Shown here: positions 52,046 to 61,231 of the stretch, piece after piece
How positions within the stretch are numbered: position 1 is the stretch's first letter
Layout of the letters: every line of letters begins with the position of its first letter
Source of the DNA: Chelatococcus caeni
GTDB lineage: Bacteria > Pseudomonadota > Alphaproteobacteria > Rhizobiales > Beijerinckiaceae
Direction of reading: 5' to 3'
Length of the DNA stretch: 64,000 nt
Assembly: GCF_014196925.1 (NCBI RefSeq)
Contig: NZ_JACIEN010000009.1
Location: 1-64,000, forward strand
Made by a program: the position numbers and the translations under genes
The notes under the pieces: generated by a model
The model's input: the letters and a program-made list of their open reading frames with translations, nothing else
What the model was told of the DNA's origin: nothing
Databases searched by the model: none

Positions 52046-54712
52046 TCAGCGCCAGGCATAGGCGAAGGCGCCATCCTCGATGAAGACCCGGGCCTCTTCG
52101 ACCTCTCCCTTGCCAAGGGAGCGCTTCAGGAACTCGCGCGAGAGGGCGGGCAGCAGCGTGTTGGTGATGACGTTGTCGATCATGCGCCCGCCGGATTCCG
52201 GGTCGCGGCACAAAGCGACGATATGGTCCACCACCTGATCGTCATAGACGAAGGCGGCGCCGTGGGCCTCGTCGATGCGCCTCGCGATGCGGCCGAGCTG
52301 CAGGCGCACGATGCCGGCGAGCACCTCCTGCGACAGCGGCAGGTAGGGAATGGTGACGATGCGGCCGAGCAGCGCCGCCGGGAAGACGCGCAGCAGCTCC
52401 GGTCTGAGGGCGGCGGCAAGGGCTTCCGGATTGCCGGCATAGCCCGGGTCCTGGCCGAGTTCCATGATCACCTCCGTGCCGACATTGGAGGTGAGGAGGA
52501 TGAGCGTGTTGCGGAAGTCGATGCGCCGGCCCGTGCCGTCCTCCATCTGGCCCTTGTCGAAGACCTGGAAGAAGATCTCGTGCACGTCCGGGTGGGCCTT
52601 TTCCACCTCGTCGAGCAGGATGACGCTGTAGGGCTTGCGCCGCACGGCCTCCGTCAGCCGCCCGCCCTCGCCGTAGCCGACATAGCCGGGCGGCGCGCCT
52701 TTAAGGGTCGAGACCGTGTGCGCCTCCTGGAACTCGGACATGTTGATGGTGATGACGTTCTGCTCGCCGCCGTAGAGCGCCTCGGCGAGCGCCAGCGCCG
52801 TCTCCGTCTTGCCGACGCCGGAGGGTCCGCAGAGCATGAAGACGCCGATGGGCTTGTTCGGATTGTCGAGCCGCGCGCGGTTGGTCTCGATGCGCTTGGC
52901 GATGATCTCGAGCCCGTGCGACTGGCCGATGACGCGCCGGTTGAGGATATCCGGCAGCGCCAGCACGGTCTCGATCTCGTCGCGCACCATGCGGCCGACG
53001 GGTATGCCCGTCCAGTCCGAGACGACGGAGGCGACGGCCGCCTCGTCGACATGGGCGTAGATCTTGCGCGCCTCGGCTTCCATGGCATCGAGCGCGGCAA
53101 ATTTCTCCCGAAGCGCGATGCGCGTCGCCTCGGCATCGGTCTCTGTCTCAACCTCCGTTTCCCCCTCCCCCTTCGGCGCGGCGAGCTTGTCGCGCAGGGC
53201 GCGGATTTCGGCGACGATCGCCTGTTCCGCCTGCCATTCCTCCTCGAGGCGGGCGAGCTTTTCGGTGAGCGCGCCGATCTCGGTATCGATTGCGCCAATA
53301 CGCGCCTCGTCGGCGGTGCCGAGGTCGCGCTCGGTGATGAGGCCTGCCTTCTCCTTCTCCCGCGCCGCGATGGCGACGCGCGTGTCCTCGATCGTCGCGG
53401 GCGTCGCGTTCTGGCTGATGGCGACGCGGGCCGAGGCCGTGTCGAGCAGGCTCACGGCCTTGTCCGGCAATTGCCGGGCGGGGATGTAGCGATGCGACAG
53501 CTCGACGGCGGCGACGATGGCCGCGTCCGAGATGCGCACGCCGTGGTGCTTCTCCATGGGGGCGAGGATGCCGCGCAGCATGTCGCAGCAGCGCTGAACG
53601 TCGGGCTCGTCGATCTGGATCGGCTGGAAACGGCGGGTCAGCGCCGGGTCCTTTTCGAAGTATTGCCGATACTCCGCCCAGGTCGTGGCCGCGATGGTGC
53701 GCAGCGTGCCGCGAGCCAAGGCGGGCTTCAGCAGATTGGCGGCATCGCCCGTGCCGGCCGCGCCACCGGCGCCGATGAGGGTGTGCGCCTCGTCGATGAA
53801 GAGGATGATGGGCTGCGGTGAACTCTGCACCTCGTCGATGACCGAGCGCAGGCGCTGCTCGAACTCCCCCTTCATGGAGGCGCCGGCCTGCATCAGGCCG
53901 ATGTCGAGGGCGCACAGGCGCACGCCGCGCAAGGGCGGCGGCACGTCGTCGGCGGCGATGCGCTGGGCGAAGCCCTCGACCACCGCCGTCTTGCCGACGC
54001 CGGCCTCGCCGGTGAGGATCGGGTTGTTCTGGCGCCGGCGCATGAGCACGTCGACGATCTGGCGGATCTCCTCGTCGCGGCCGACGATCGGGTCCATCTC
54101 CCCCGAGCGCGCCTTCGCCGTGAGGTCGTGCGAGAAGCGGTCGAGCGCCGTGGTGCCGGCCTGCCCCGCCACGGCTTCCGCCCCCGGCGTGCCGGCGGCC
54201 CTGAGGCCCGCCCCGTCGAGCGGGCGCAGGTTCTCCTCCTCGGAGCCGGCCCAGATGGCGCGATATTCGCTCGCCAGCTGATCGACCGGGATCTTGCCGA
54301 ACTCGCGCGAGGCGCTCGTCAGGGCGCGGCGCAGTTCGAGCGACTTCAGCGCGCCGACGAGGATATGGCCCGTGCGGATCTGCGTCTCGCCGAAGAAGAG
54401 GGTAGCGTAGTGCCAGCCGCGGTCGAGCGCATCGATGACGGCGTTGGAGACGCCCGGCATCTCGGTTTCGTTCTTGGCGAAGCCCTCGACGACATGGCCG
54501 ATGTCGGCGAGCAGCCGACCGCGGTCGAGGCCGAAATGGTCGACGGTCAGGGTGATGTCGGCCGCGTCGTGCTGCAGGATGTGGAACAGCCAGTGCGCCA
54601 GCTCGACATGGCGATTGCCGGCGCCCTTGGCGTGGCGCAGCGCCTGGATGAAGGTCTCGTATCCGATGCGGTTCAGCTTGCCGGTGACTGCTTCGAGCGA
54701 GATGTCGGCCAT
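52046..54712 (-). CDS. tssH: Type VI secretion ATPase ClpV (TssH)
   Basis: The 888-residue AAA+ protein has an N-terminal Clp_N region, ATPase 1 with Walker A GEAGVGKTA and FIDEAHT, a coiled middle domain with an acidic insert (EGETEVETETDAEA), and ATPase 2 with GPSGVGKTE, LLDEVEKAH and the pore-loop GYVGYGEGG. The N-terminus (LNRIGYETFIQALRHAKGAGNRHVELAHWLFHIL) is ClpV-like rather than ClpB-like. It recycles the contracted TssB/TssC sheath in the cytoplasm. It is the last gene of the minus-strand cluster. Confidence 0.96.
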   Translation of the reverse strand: MADISLEAVTGKLNRIGYETFIQALRHAKGAGNRHVELAHWLFHILQHDAADITLTVDHFGLDRGRLLADIGHVVEGFAKNETEMPGVSNAVIDALDRGWHYATLFFGETQIRTGHILVGALKSLELRRALTSASREFGKIPVDQLASEYRAIWAGSEEENLRPLDGAGLRAAGTPGAEAVAGQAGTTALDRFSHDLTAKARSGEMDPIVGRDEEIRQIVDVLMRRRQNNPILTGEAGVGKTAVVEGFAQRIAADDVPPPLRGVRLCALDIGLMQAGASMKGEFEQRLRSVIDEVQSSPQPIILFIDEAHTLIGAGGAAGTGDAANLLKPALARGTLRTIAATTWAEYRQYFEKDPALTRRFQPIQIDEPDVQRCCDMLRGILAPMEKHHGVRISDAAIVAAVELSHRYIPARQLPDKAVSLLDTASARVAISQNATPATIEDTRVAIAAREKEKAGLITERDLGTADEARIGAIDTEIGALTEKLARLEEEWQAEQAIVAEIRALRDKLAAPKGEGETEVETETDAEATRIALREKFAALDAMEAEARKIYAHVDEAAVASVVSDWTGIPVGRMVRDEIETVLALPDILNRRVIGQSHGLEIIAKRIETNRARLDNPNKPIGVFMLCGPSGVGKTETALALAEALYGGEQNVITINMSEFQEAHTVSTLKGAPPGYVGYGEGGRLTEAVRRKPYSVILLDEVEKAHPDVHEIFFQVFDKGQMEDGTGRRIDFRNTLILLTSNVGTEVIMELGQDPGYAGNPEALAAALRPELLRVFPAALLGRIVTIPYLPLSQEVLAGIVRLQLGRIARRIDEAHGAAFVYDDQVVDHIVALCRDPESGGRMIDNVITNTLLPALSREFLKRSLGKGEVEEARVFIEDGAFAYAWR

Positions 54713-54727
54713 GGATCGCCCCCTTTG

Positions 54728-55822
54728 CTATCGGGCGTTGGTTTCGCGTGCGCGCCGCAGACGCTCGGCGGGGTGGAAGCGCGCATCCCGCCGCATTGTT
54801 TCGTCCGTCGCGGCCCAGTTCGGGGCCATCCAGCTCGTCCAGCCGAGCTCGCCGGAGCGGCCGAGGCGTACCGGCTCGACGCGGCCGGCGGGCAGGGCGA
54901 GTTCCACGTCCCAGTCGAGTTCTTCGCCGAGGACGTGGAACACCGCATCCGCCAGCATGGCCGAGCGGTCCCCGCTCGGCAGGAAGCGGCGGTAGTCGGC
55001 GAGGCTCGCCGTGAACAGGCGGATGCGGAACTTGTCCTCCACGCTGAAGACGCTGGCGCCGAGCAATGCGTCCACACCGAGGCCGCAGTGCTGCCGGCCG
55101 AGATGGGTGCGCTCGTCCTTCTGGAAGACGAGGCGCGAGCCGACGAACTCCTCGATCTCCACCTCGGTGCCGAAGAGGCCGGCGAGGAAGCTGCGCAGCC
55201 GCGAAGCCGAGCGCGCCTGGGGCGCAAGGAGCCCGGCGAAGGCGAGCTTCTCGGCATCCGGCACCGTGTCGCGCCCGCGCATGTGCGGGGAGGCGATGCC
55301 GACGGCCGCGCCGATATAGGCGCCGAAACGGTCGAGATCGGGCCGGTCGTGCTGTGCGACGGGCCGTGCGTCGGCCCAGGCGCGGAAGAAGAGCTGCAGG
55401 AAGCGGTGGTTGAAGATGTCGAGGAAGCGCGGAAAGGCGTCGTCATGCGCCAGGTGCCAGGCGTGGGCCTCCTCGGTGGTGGCGAGCGGCAGGGCGCCCT
55501 GCGGGCCGAGCAGGCCGAGGAACTTCACGAAGAGCCGCACGCGCTCGCGGCTGTCGCGGTCCGCGCGGGCGAGCGTCGAGGCGGGGAAGTCGAGGTAGGG
55601 ATCCTCGCCGAGCGCGACGTAGTCGTCGCGGCGGGTGGCGCTGTCGCCGATGCGCGGGCGCCCGGGATGGCTGCGCTCGAGATGCCGCAGGACCGTGAAG
55701 AAGTCGAAGCGCCAGGGCTCGCGCCGAAGAGCGTCGAGGAAGCGGTCCGGTGTCGCGCCGGTGTCTTCCGCAGCCGGCAGTTCGGCGGCGTCGGCCATGG
55801 CGATGCGCGCATCCTCGTTCAC
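54728..55822 (-). CDS. tssG: Type VI secretion baseplate protein TssG
   Basis: The 364-residue protein matches TssG/ImpH: RREPWRFDFFTVLRHLERSHPGRPRIGDSA near the start, then FFRAW and PFAGLLAPQARSASRLRSFLAGLFGTEVEIEEF and LGVDALLGASVF. TssG joins TssF and TssK in the baseplate wedge. It starts 16 bases after the TssF stop and ends 15 bases before clpV. Confidence 0.93.
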   Translation of the reverse strand: MNEDARIAMADAAELPAAEDTGATPDRFLDALRREPWRFDFFTVLRHLERSHPGRPRIGDSATRRDDYVALGEDPYLDFPASTLARADRDSRERVRLFVKFLGLLGPQGALPLATTEEAHAWHLAHDDAFPRFLDIFNHRFLQLFFRAWADARPVAQHDRPDLDRFGAYIGAAVGIASPHMRGRDTVPDAEKLAFAGLLAPQARSASRLRSFLAGLFGTEVEIEEFVGSRLVFQKDERTHLGRQHCGLGVDALLGASVFSVEDKFRIRLFTASLADYRRFLPSGDRSAMLADAVFHVLGEELDWDVELALPAGRVEPVRLGRSGELGWTSWMAPNWAATDETMRRDARFHPAERLRRARETNAR

Positions 55823-55838
55823 GGCGGGCCCCCGGCGG

Positions 55839-57794
55839 TCACAGCAGCCTCCTCGATCCGGCGCGCGGCGGGCCGCGCAGGATCTCGCCGCGCTCGGTCG
55901 AGCGGATCACCGTCTCGGTGAAATGGTTGAGCGTGACATATTCGGCGAAGAAGCGGTCGAGCACCGTGCCGAGCAGGAAGGCGCCGCTGCCTTCGAAGGC
56001 CTTCTCGTCGAGGGTGACCGTGATCTCGAGGCCGCGTGCGGCACCGGTGCCGGCGCGCTCGCGCAGCCGCCGCACAACCGGCCGGCTGCTCAGCGAGCGG
56101 ATGCCGCGCAGCTTGCGCTCTGTGGCGCTGTCGGAGAGATCCGCGAAGAGCGACAGGATCTCGCGCAGCGCCTCGGCATTCTGGCCGGCGCCGTGGCGGA
56201 CGAGGCCGAGGTGGTTGAGGCTGAGCATGTCTATGAGCCGCCAGGCGACCGTGCCGGTGGAGGCGCTCTCCCCGCGGCTCTGCCGGTGGGAGACGACGGG
56301 CTCGCGCGGCGGCGTCGGCCCGGCGATGCAGAAGACGTCGAGTGCCACGTTGTCGATGAGCCGGAAGTCCGCCCCGCCTTCCCCGATGGGCAGATGCTCC
56401 GGCAGGTGGCGGTTGGAGCACAGGGCCCGCACGCTGAGCTCGGCGATCGCCTCCCCGTCCTCCATGTCTGCCGGCTGGGTGAGCGCGATGAAGACGTCGG
56501 TGCCCGTGTAATCCGAGGCGGCGCCCCAGCGCCGCTCCTCGGCGGAGCGGCGGCGCGGCAGGCGGCGGACGGTGTAGAACGGCCCGCCGGGATGACCCGC
56601 CGCCGCGGCGGAATAGAGCGGCCGCACGGGCACCTTCTCGCGCCCGCCGGTGTAATGGGCGTGCACCTCGAGGATGCGGTGCGGCTCGTAGTCGAGGTTG
56701 CGGCTCCGGTCCGGCACGACGTGATATTCGTGCTGGTTCGGCCGGACGGGAATACGCTCCGTCGTCTTCTCGAACAGGTTGATCGCCGGCACCGCATAGA
56801 GGGCGAACATCCCGGGCTCCACCGCCGCCGGAAGGCGCGCGTGCGCCTCGTCGAAGGCGAAGAGGATGTCGAGCGACTTGGCCTTGACCTGCGGCAGCAC
56901 CTCGGCGAGCCGCTTCAGCCGGAAACCGAGGAACTTGCGGGGGAAGAGGAAATATTCGCGCAGCAGCTCGAAGCCGCGGAAGATGCGCTTGTCCTGCGGC
57001 AGGAGCGCCTCGTCCTCGCCGAAGCCGACCGCCTCGATGATGTCGGCCGGCATCGGGATGACGACGGGATCTCCATAGGTGTCGAGATAGCGGAAATAGA
57101 CCCCGTTGCAGTGGGCGAAGAGCTGCTCGTAGAGCGCGATCGCATCGGCCTCGGCGCCGAGGATGTGGACCGGAAGATCCGTCGTGCGGCAGCCGGCGAA
57201 CCATCCCGTGGGCTCCCTGGCATCCTTGTCGGCCGGCTCGTCGTCCCGCCGCGCGGCGAGGCGGTGGGTGAGGGTGAGCCGCAGGCCCGCCGCCACGTCG
57301 GGCCCGATGGCGGCGCCGAGCGCCTGGAGGCTCGCGGGATTGGCGATGTATTCGGCCGCCGCCACGTCGAAGGGCCACAGCGTCACGTCGGCGGCGAGCC
57401 GGTAGCGGCAGGTCACGCGCCGGTCGCGCTCGCGATAGGTTGCGTCAAGGCTGGCGCCGCGGCGAATGCGGCTGCCGTCGCGCAGGGCAGGGTCGGAATA
57501 GGGCGGCACGATCTTCGCCAGCATCGCCGAGGGCGTCGGGGCGAGATAGTTCGGGACGAGCTGTTCGATGAGGTTGTTGGTGAATTCCGGGAACTCGTGC
57601 TTGAGCTTCAGCTGTACGCGGGCGGCGAGGAAGGCCGCGCCTTCGAGGAGGCCGGCGACCATGGGGTCCATGCGCTCGGCGACGAGCCCGCCGAGGCGCT
57701 CGGCGATGCCGGGATATTCCTCGGCGAATTCGCGCGCATGCTCGTTGAGGAGCTGCAGCTCGCGATTGTAGAGATCGAGGAATTCCCTGTTCAT
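55839..57794 (-). CDS. tssF: Type VI secretion baseplate protein TssF
   Basis: The 651-residue protein has the TssF/ImpG pattern: NREFLDLYNRELQLLNEHAREFAEEYPGIAERL at the N-terminus, then GLLEGAAFLAARVQLKLKHEFPEFTNNLIEQLVPNYLAPTPSA. The C-terminus has LDEKAFEGSGAFLLGTVLDRFFAEYVTLNHFTET, also typical. It forms the wedge of the baseplate with TssG. The ATG at 57794 was chosen by family start; a longer frame into the TssE gene is rejected. Confidence 0.95.
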   Translation of the reverse strand: MNREFLDLYNRELQLLNEHAREFAEEYPGIAERLGGLVAERMDPMVAGLLEGAAFLAARVQLKLKHEFPEFTNNLIEQLVPNYLAPTPSAMLAKIVPPYSDPALRDGSRIRRGASLDATYRERDRRVTCRYRLAADVTLWPFDVAAAEYIANPASLQALGAAIGPDVAAGLRLTLTHRLAARRDDEPADKDAREPTGWFAGCRTTDLPVHILGAEADAIALYEQLFAHCNGVYFRYLDTYGDPVVIPMPADIIEAVGFGEDEALLPQDKRIFRGFELLREYFLFPRKFLGFRLKRLAEVLPQVKAKSLDILFAFDEAHARLPAAVEPGMFALYAVPAINLFEKTTERIPVRPNQHEYHVVPDRSRNLDYEPHRILEVHAHYTGGREKVPVRPLYSAAAAGHPGGPFYTVRRLPRRRSAEERRWGAASDYTGTDVFIALTQPADMEDGEAIAELSVRALCSNRHLPEHLPIGEGGADFRLIDNVALDVFCIAGPTPPREPVVSHRQSRGESASTGTVAWRLIDMLSLNHLGLVRHGAGQNAEALREILSLFADLSDSATERKLRGIRSLSSRPVVRRLRERAGTGAARGLEITVTLDEKAFEGSGAFLLGTVLDRFFAEYVTLNHFTETVIRSTERGEILRGPPRAGSRRLL

Positions 57795-57831
57795 CGGCGG
57801 CCGGTTCCTTTCCGGTCGTCCTGTCGCAGCC

Positions 57832-58380
57832 TCAGCGGCGGGCGACGACCACCTTGCCGGTGTCGAGCTCGACATCGGCGACGAATTCGACGGGGATAGC
57901 GAGGGGCTCGCAATCGAGCTCGGCCCTGATGAGGAAGCGCACCCGCAACGCTGCGGCATCGACGCTGTCGTCGCGCACGACGGCGAGGGCTTCGCGCGCA
58001 AGGCGCGGCTCGAAGCGGGCGAGCGCCTCGGCGATCTCCGTTCCGATGCCGCCGACGGAGAACTCGTCGATGGAACGGTGCACGAGGTCCGGCCGGCCGT
58101 AGTTGAGGATCGAGCGGCGCACCTGCTCGGCGGTGCCGAGGGGCAGCGAGGAGGCGAGATCGACCGTGTTGAGGAGCAGCTCGAGGTCGCGGATCACTTC
58201 CTGCTTGAGCCTGGGTTCGGTGATGGCGAGGCGAGGAGCGGCGCGCCGGCCGGCGATGATGCGCTCGCCCGCCTCGTCCCTCAAGTCGAGCTTCTTGCGT
58301 GCATCACGGGCCGCATGCGCCTCGCGGAAAGCGTACATGAGCGGCGGGCGCAGCCTATCCTTGGTAGTCGTACTCCCCAT
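57832..58380 (-). CDS. tssE: Type VI secretion baseplate protein TssE
   Basis: The 182-residue protein has the gp25-like (GPW_gp25) fold, with RRSILNYGRPDLV as the strongest marker and an N-terminal DRLRPPL motif. The region VIRDLELLLNTVD is also typical. It starts sheath assembly on the baseplate. The ATG at 58380 was chosen; an upstream in-frame Met region is Arg/Gly-rich and unlikely. It lies 69 bases after hcp. Confidence 0.92.
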   Translation of the reverse strand: MGSTTTKDRLRPPLMYAFREAHAARDARKKLDLRDEAGERIIAGRRAAPRLAITEPRLKQEVIRDLELLLNTVDLASSLPLGTAEQVRRSILNYGRPDLVHRSIDEFSVGGIGTEIAEALARFEPRLAREALAVVRDDSVDAAALRVRFLIRAELDCEPLAIPVEFVADVELDTGKVVVARR

Positions 58381-58449
58381 GGCCGTCCGGCCTCCGTCGC
58401 CTCGATGCGGCCGCGGCGCCACGTGGGGCGGCGCCGCGGCCCTGGCCGG

Positions 58450-58944
58450 TTAGGCCTTGACGCCCTTCTTCACGTCCCAGCCGAACTCGACCGGGCCGCC
58501 GAGGTTGCCCTCGCGCGTCTGCGGCTTGTAGACCATCTTGATCTTGGCGAAGTTCAGCGACATCTGCTCGGTGGGCACGATGTCGGAACCGCCGCCGTCA
58601 TGCCCGGAGCTGTTGATCGACGAGATCAGGATGTCCTCGAGCTCGTAGGTGAGATACGGCTCCTGCTTGCCGCCCGCCTTGCGGATCGTCAGCTTTCCCT
58701 TCGGGATGTGCTTGCCCTCGGCGCATTTGAGATAGAGCGTCGGGCTGGCGTTGTTCACCCGCATGGTGACGTGCAGGTCCTGGAACTGCACCTTGCCCGC
58801 GCCGGAGCCGCCGCCGTAGTGGCCGGCACCTGACTGGCTGGCGCCCCAGGAGAAGGACAGGATGTCGATTTCATCCTTGTGCTTCTCGTCCTGCGACTCG
58901 CCCTTCACACCTTCCAACTTGAGGAAGTAGTCAGCCGTTGCCAT
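58450..58944 (-). CDS. hcp: Type VI secretion tube protein Hcp
   Basis: The 164-residue protein is an Hcp: ATADYFLKLEGVKGESQDEKHKDEIDILSFSWGASQ, then KVQFQDLHVTM and the C-terminal NFAKIKMVYKPQ...GWDVKKG. Hexamers stack to form the inner tube that is secreted. TTGGAGAACTACC precedes the ATG, and a 113-base gap separates it from tssC, which may hold its own promoter, as Hcp is often made in excess. Confidence 0.96.
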   Translation of the reverse strand: MATADYFLKLEGVKGESQDEKHKDEIDILSFSWGASQSGAGHYGGGSGAGKVQFQDLHVTMRVNNASPTLYLKCAEGKHIPKGKLTIRKAGGKQEPYLTYELEDILISSINSSGHDGGGSDIVPTEQMSLNFAKIKMVYKPQTREGNLGGPVEFGWDVKKGVKA

Positions 58945-59057
58945 GGTAGTTCTCCAATGATTGCCTCTGGCCTGAACTCGACCTTGGACACTGGAGCCGA
59001 ATTGCCACGTCCATCGTCATCGGATGGCGTCGGGCGGCCCTTCTGCGGCGTCGGTCC

Positions 59058-60569
59058 TCACTGGTTCGTCGGCGCCGGCAGGCGCGACACCAGGCTCAGG
59101 CCGACGTCCATGCCCTCGAGCTGGTAGTGCGGCCTGAGATAGAATTTCGCCGAGTAATAACCTGGGTTTTCCTCGTTCTCGAAGATGTCGATCCGCGCAT
59201 CGGCCAGCGGTCGCCGCGCTTTCGTCTCCTCCGTCGAGTTGAGCGGATCACCATCCACATACTCGAAGATCCAGTCCTGCAGCCACTTCTTGAGCTGGTC
59301 CTTCTCCTTCATGGAACCGATCTTGTCGCGCACCATGCACTTCAGGTAGTGCGCGAAGCGCGAGACGGCGAACATGTAGGGCAGGCGGGCCGAGAGGTTG
59401 TCGGAGGCCGTGGCCTCCACCCCGTTGGGCCCGAAATAGGTCTTCGGCTTGTAGAGCGACTGGGCGCCGATGAAGGCCGCCTTGTCGGTGTTCTTGCGGT
59501 GGATGAGCGGAATGAGGCCCGCCTTGGCGAGTTCGGCCTCGCGCCGGTCGGAGATGGCGATCTCCGTCGGGCATTTGAGGTCGACCCCGCCGTCGTCCGT
59601 CGGGAAGGTGTGGGTGGGCAGGTTGATGACCTCGCCGCCCGACTGGACGCCGCGGATGCGCGTGCACCAGCCGAATTCCTTGTAGGCGCGGTTGATGTTG
59701 ACCGCCATGGCATAGGCGGCGTTCATCCAAGCGTATTTCTCGCCCTTGTGCCCGTCCGTCTCCTCCTCGAAGGCGAATTCCTCGACCGGCTCGGACTTGG
59801 CGCCGTAGGGCAGGCGCGACAGAACGCGCGGCAGGCAGAGCCCGACATAGCGCGCATCGGGGGAATCGCGCAGCGACTTCCAGGCCGCATAGTCCGGCGT
59901 GTCGAAGATCTTGCCGAGATCGCGCGGGTTGGCGAGCTCCGTCCAGGCGTCCATGCCGAGCAGCGTCGGATCGGCGCCCGTGAAGAAGGGCGTATGGGCC
60001 GCCCCCGCGATCTTGCTGAGATCGCGCAGCAGCTGCACGTCCGTCGGCGTGTGGCTGAAGTGATAGTCGCCGATGAGGCAGCCGTATGGCTCGCCGCCGA
60101 GCTGGCCGAACTCGTGCTCGTACACCTTCTTGAACAGCGGGCTCTGGTCCCAGCGGGCGCCGGGGAAGAGGCGCAGGTTGCGGTAGATCTCGTTCTTCGA
60201 GATGTTCATCACCCTGATCTTCAGGGACGAATCCGTCTCGGAGTTGAAGACGAGATAGTTGAGGCCGCGCCAGGCGCTCTCGATCTGCTGGAATTCCGGC
60301 GCATGCAGGATCTCGTTCATCTGCGCCGTCAGCTTCTCGTCGATGCGCGCGATCATGCTCTCGATGGTGTCGAGCACGTCCTCCTGGATCACGCTGGTAT
60401 CGGCGAGGGCCTGCTGCACGAGCGTCGCGACGGCATTCTCGACTTCCGTCGCCGCCCGCTCGGTGCGTGGCTTGAAGTTCTGCTTGAGGATCGAAGCGAA
60501 TTCATCGGCATCGCGCGTCTGTACGACGGCTTCGTTCGCCTGCCGTTCGGGTCCAGCTGCTGTGGCCAT
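59058..60569 (-). CDS. tssC: Type VI secretion sheath protein TssC
   Basis: The 503-residue large sheath protein has SAWRGLNYLVFNSETDSSLKIRVMNISK, DYHFSHTPTDVQLLRDLSKIAGAAHTPFF and a C-terminus ending in VSRLPAP, all typical of TssC (VipB). It pairs with TssB to form the contractile sheath. It starts 12 bases after tssB, so the two are coupled. Confidence 0.96.
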   Translation of the reverse strand: MATAAGPERQANEAVVQTRDADEFASILKQNFKPRTERAATEVENAVATLVQQALADTSVIQEDVLDTIESMIARIDEKLTAQMNEILHAPEFQQIESAWRGLNYLVFNSETDSSLKIRVMNISKNEIYRNLRLFPGARWDQSPLFKKVYEHEFGQLGGEPYGCLIGDYHFSHTPTDVQLLRDLSKIAGAAHTPFFTGADPTLLGMDAWTELANPRDLGKIFDTPDYAAWKSLRDSPDARYVGLCLPRVLSRLPYGAKSEPVEEFAFEEETDGHKGEKYAWMNAAYAMAVNINRAYKEFGWCTRIRGVQSGGEVINLPTHTFPTDDGGVDLKCPTEIAISDRREAELAKAGLIPLIHRKNTDKAAFIGAQSLYKPKTYFGPNGVEATASDNLSARLPYMFAVSRFAHYLKCMVRDKIGSMKEKDQLKKWLQDWIFEYVDGDPLNSTEETKARRPLADARIDIFENEENPGYYSAKFYLRPHYQLEGMDVGLSLVSRLPAPTNQ

Positions 60570-60581
60570 GGCACCCTCGCC

Positions 60582-61121
60582 TTACTCTTGCGCTTCGCTC
60601 TTTGCTGCCTCGCTTCCGGGCGGCTCGGCGAGCCGCTCCTTGAGGGCGAGCATCAGCTGCGGATCGGCCAGAAGGGCCTTGATCTGATCGCTCGCCGCGA
60701 CCTTCCCGTCCATGTAGCGCAGGAGGTTGGCGAGCTGCTCGCGCGCTTCGAGGAGCCTGGCGAGCGCCGGCACCTGCCGCGCGACGGCGGCGGGGCCGAA
60801 GTCTTCCATCTTGCGGAAGCGCAGGTTGACGGAGAGCTTCTCGCCCTCCTCGGTGCCGAGCCTGTTGGTGACCTTGAAGGACACGCCCGGCTCGATCGCC
60901 GCCATGCGCTGGTCGAAATTGTCCATGTCGACGTCGAGGAAGTTCCTGTCCGCGACGTCGGGCTTTTCCACCCCGGCGTCGTTGCCGGAGAGATCCGCCA
61001 TGACGCCCATGACGAAGGGCAGCTCGATCTGCCGCTCGGCGTCGTAGGGATCCTCGTAGGAGATGTGCACGCGTGGCGCGCGGTTGCGACGAATGAACTT
61101 CTGTCCGGAGTCTGCAGCCAT
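60582..61121 (-). CDS. tssB: Type VI secretion sheath protein TssB
   Basis: The 179-residue small sheath protein has RAPRVHISYEDPYDAERQIELPFVMGVMADLSG and FLDVDMDNFDQRMAAIEPGV, as in TssB (VipA). The ATG at 61121 has AGGAGGGG upstream. The 110-base gap from tssA contains a perfect 16-base palindrome and may carry an internal promoter. Confidence 0.95.
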   Translation of the reverse strand: MAADSGQKFIRRNRAPRVHISYEDPYDAERQIELPFVMGVMADLSGNDAGVEKPDVADRNFLDVDMDNFDQRMAAIEPGVSFKVTNRLGTEEGEKLSVNLRFRKMEDFGPAAVARQVPALARLLEAREQLANLLRYMDGKVAASDQIKALLADPQLMLALKERLAEPPGSEAAKSEAQE

Positions 61122-61172
61122 CGGATATCCCCTCCTGCGCGTCAGCGCGTCCGTCAGGGCGCAACTACTCGG

Positions 61173-61188
61173 ATTGCCCGCGGGCAAT
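61173..61188. promoter_or_regulatory. Perfect 16-base palindrome upstream of tssB
   Basis: ATTGCCCGCGGGCAAT is a perfect palindrome in the tssA-tssB gap, 52 bases upstream of the tssB start. It could be a regulator site or the stem of a small hairpin in the mRNA. No consensus promoter is clear around it. Confidence 0.45.
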
Positions 61189-61231
61189 TCGACGAACCAA
61201 GAAGAGCGACGTCGTTTTCACAAGCACGACC

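Noticed and set aside
51863-53821. Long plus-strand frame opposite clpV
   Set aside because: Antisense to ClpV with no family motifs; codon pattern follows the opposite strand.
55635-57899. Long plus-strand frame opposite tssF
   Set aside because: Antisense to TssF, repetitive Arg/Glu/Gly composition, no start context.
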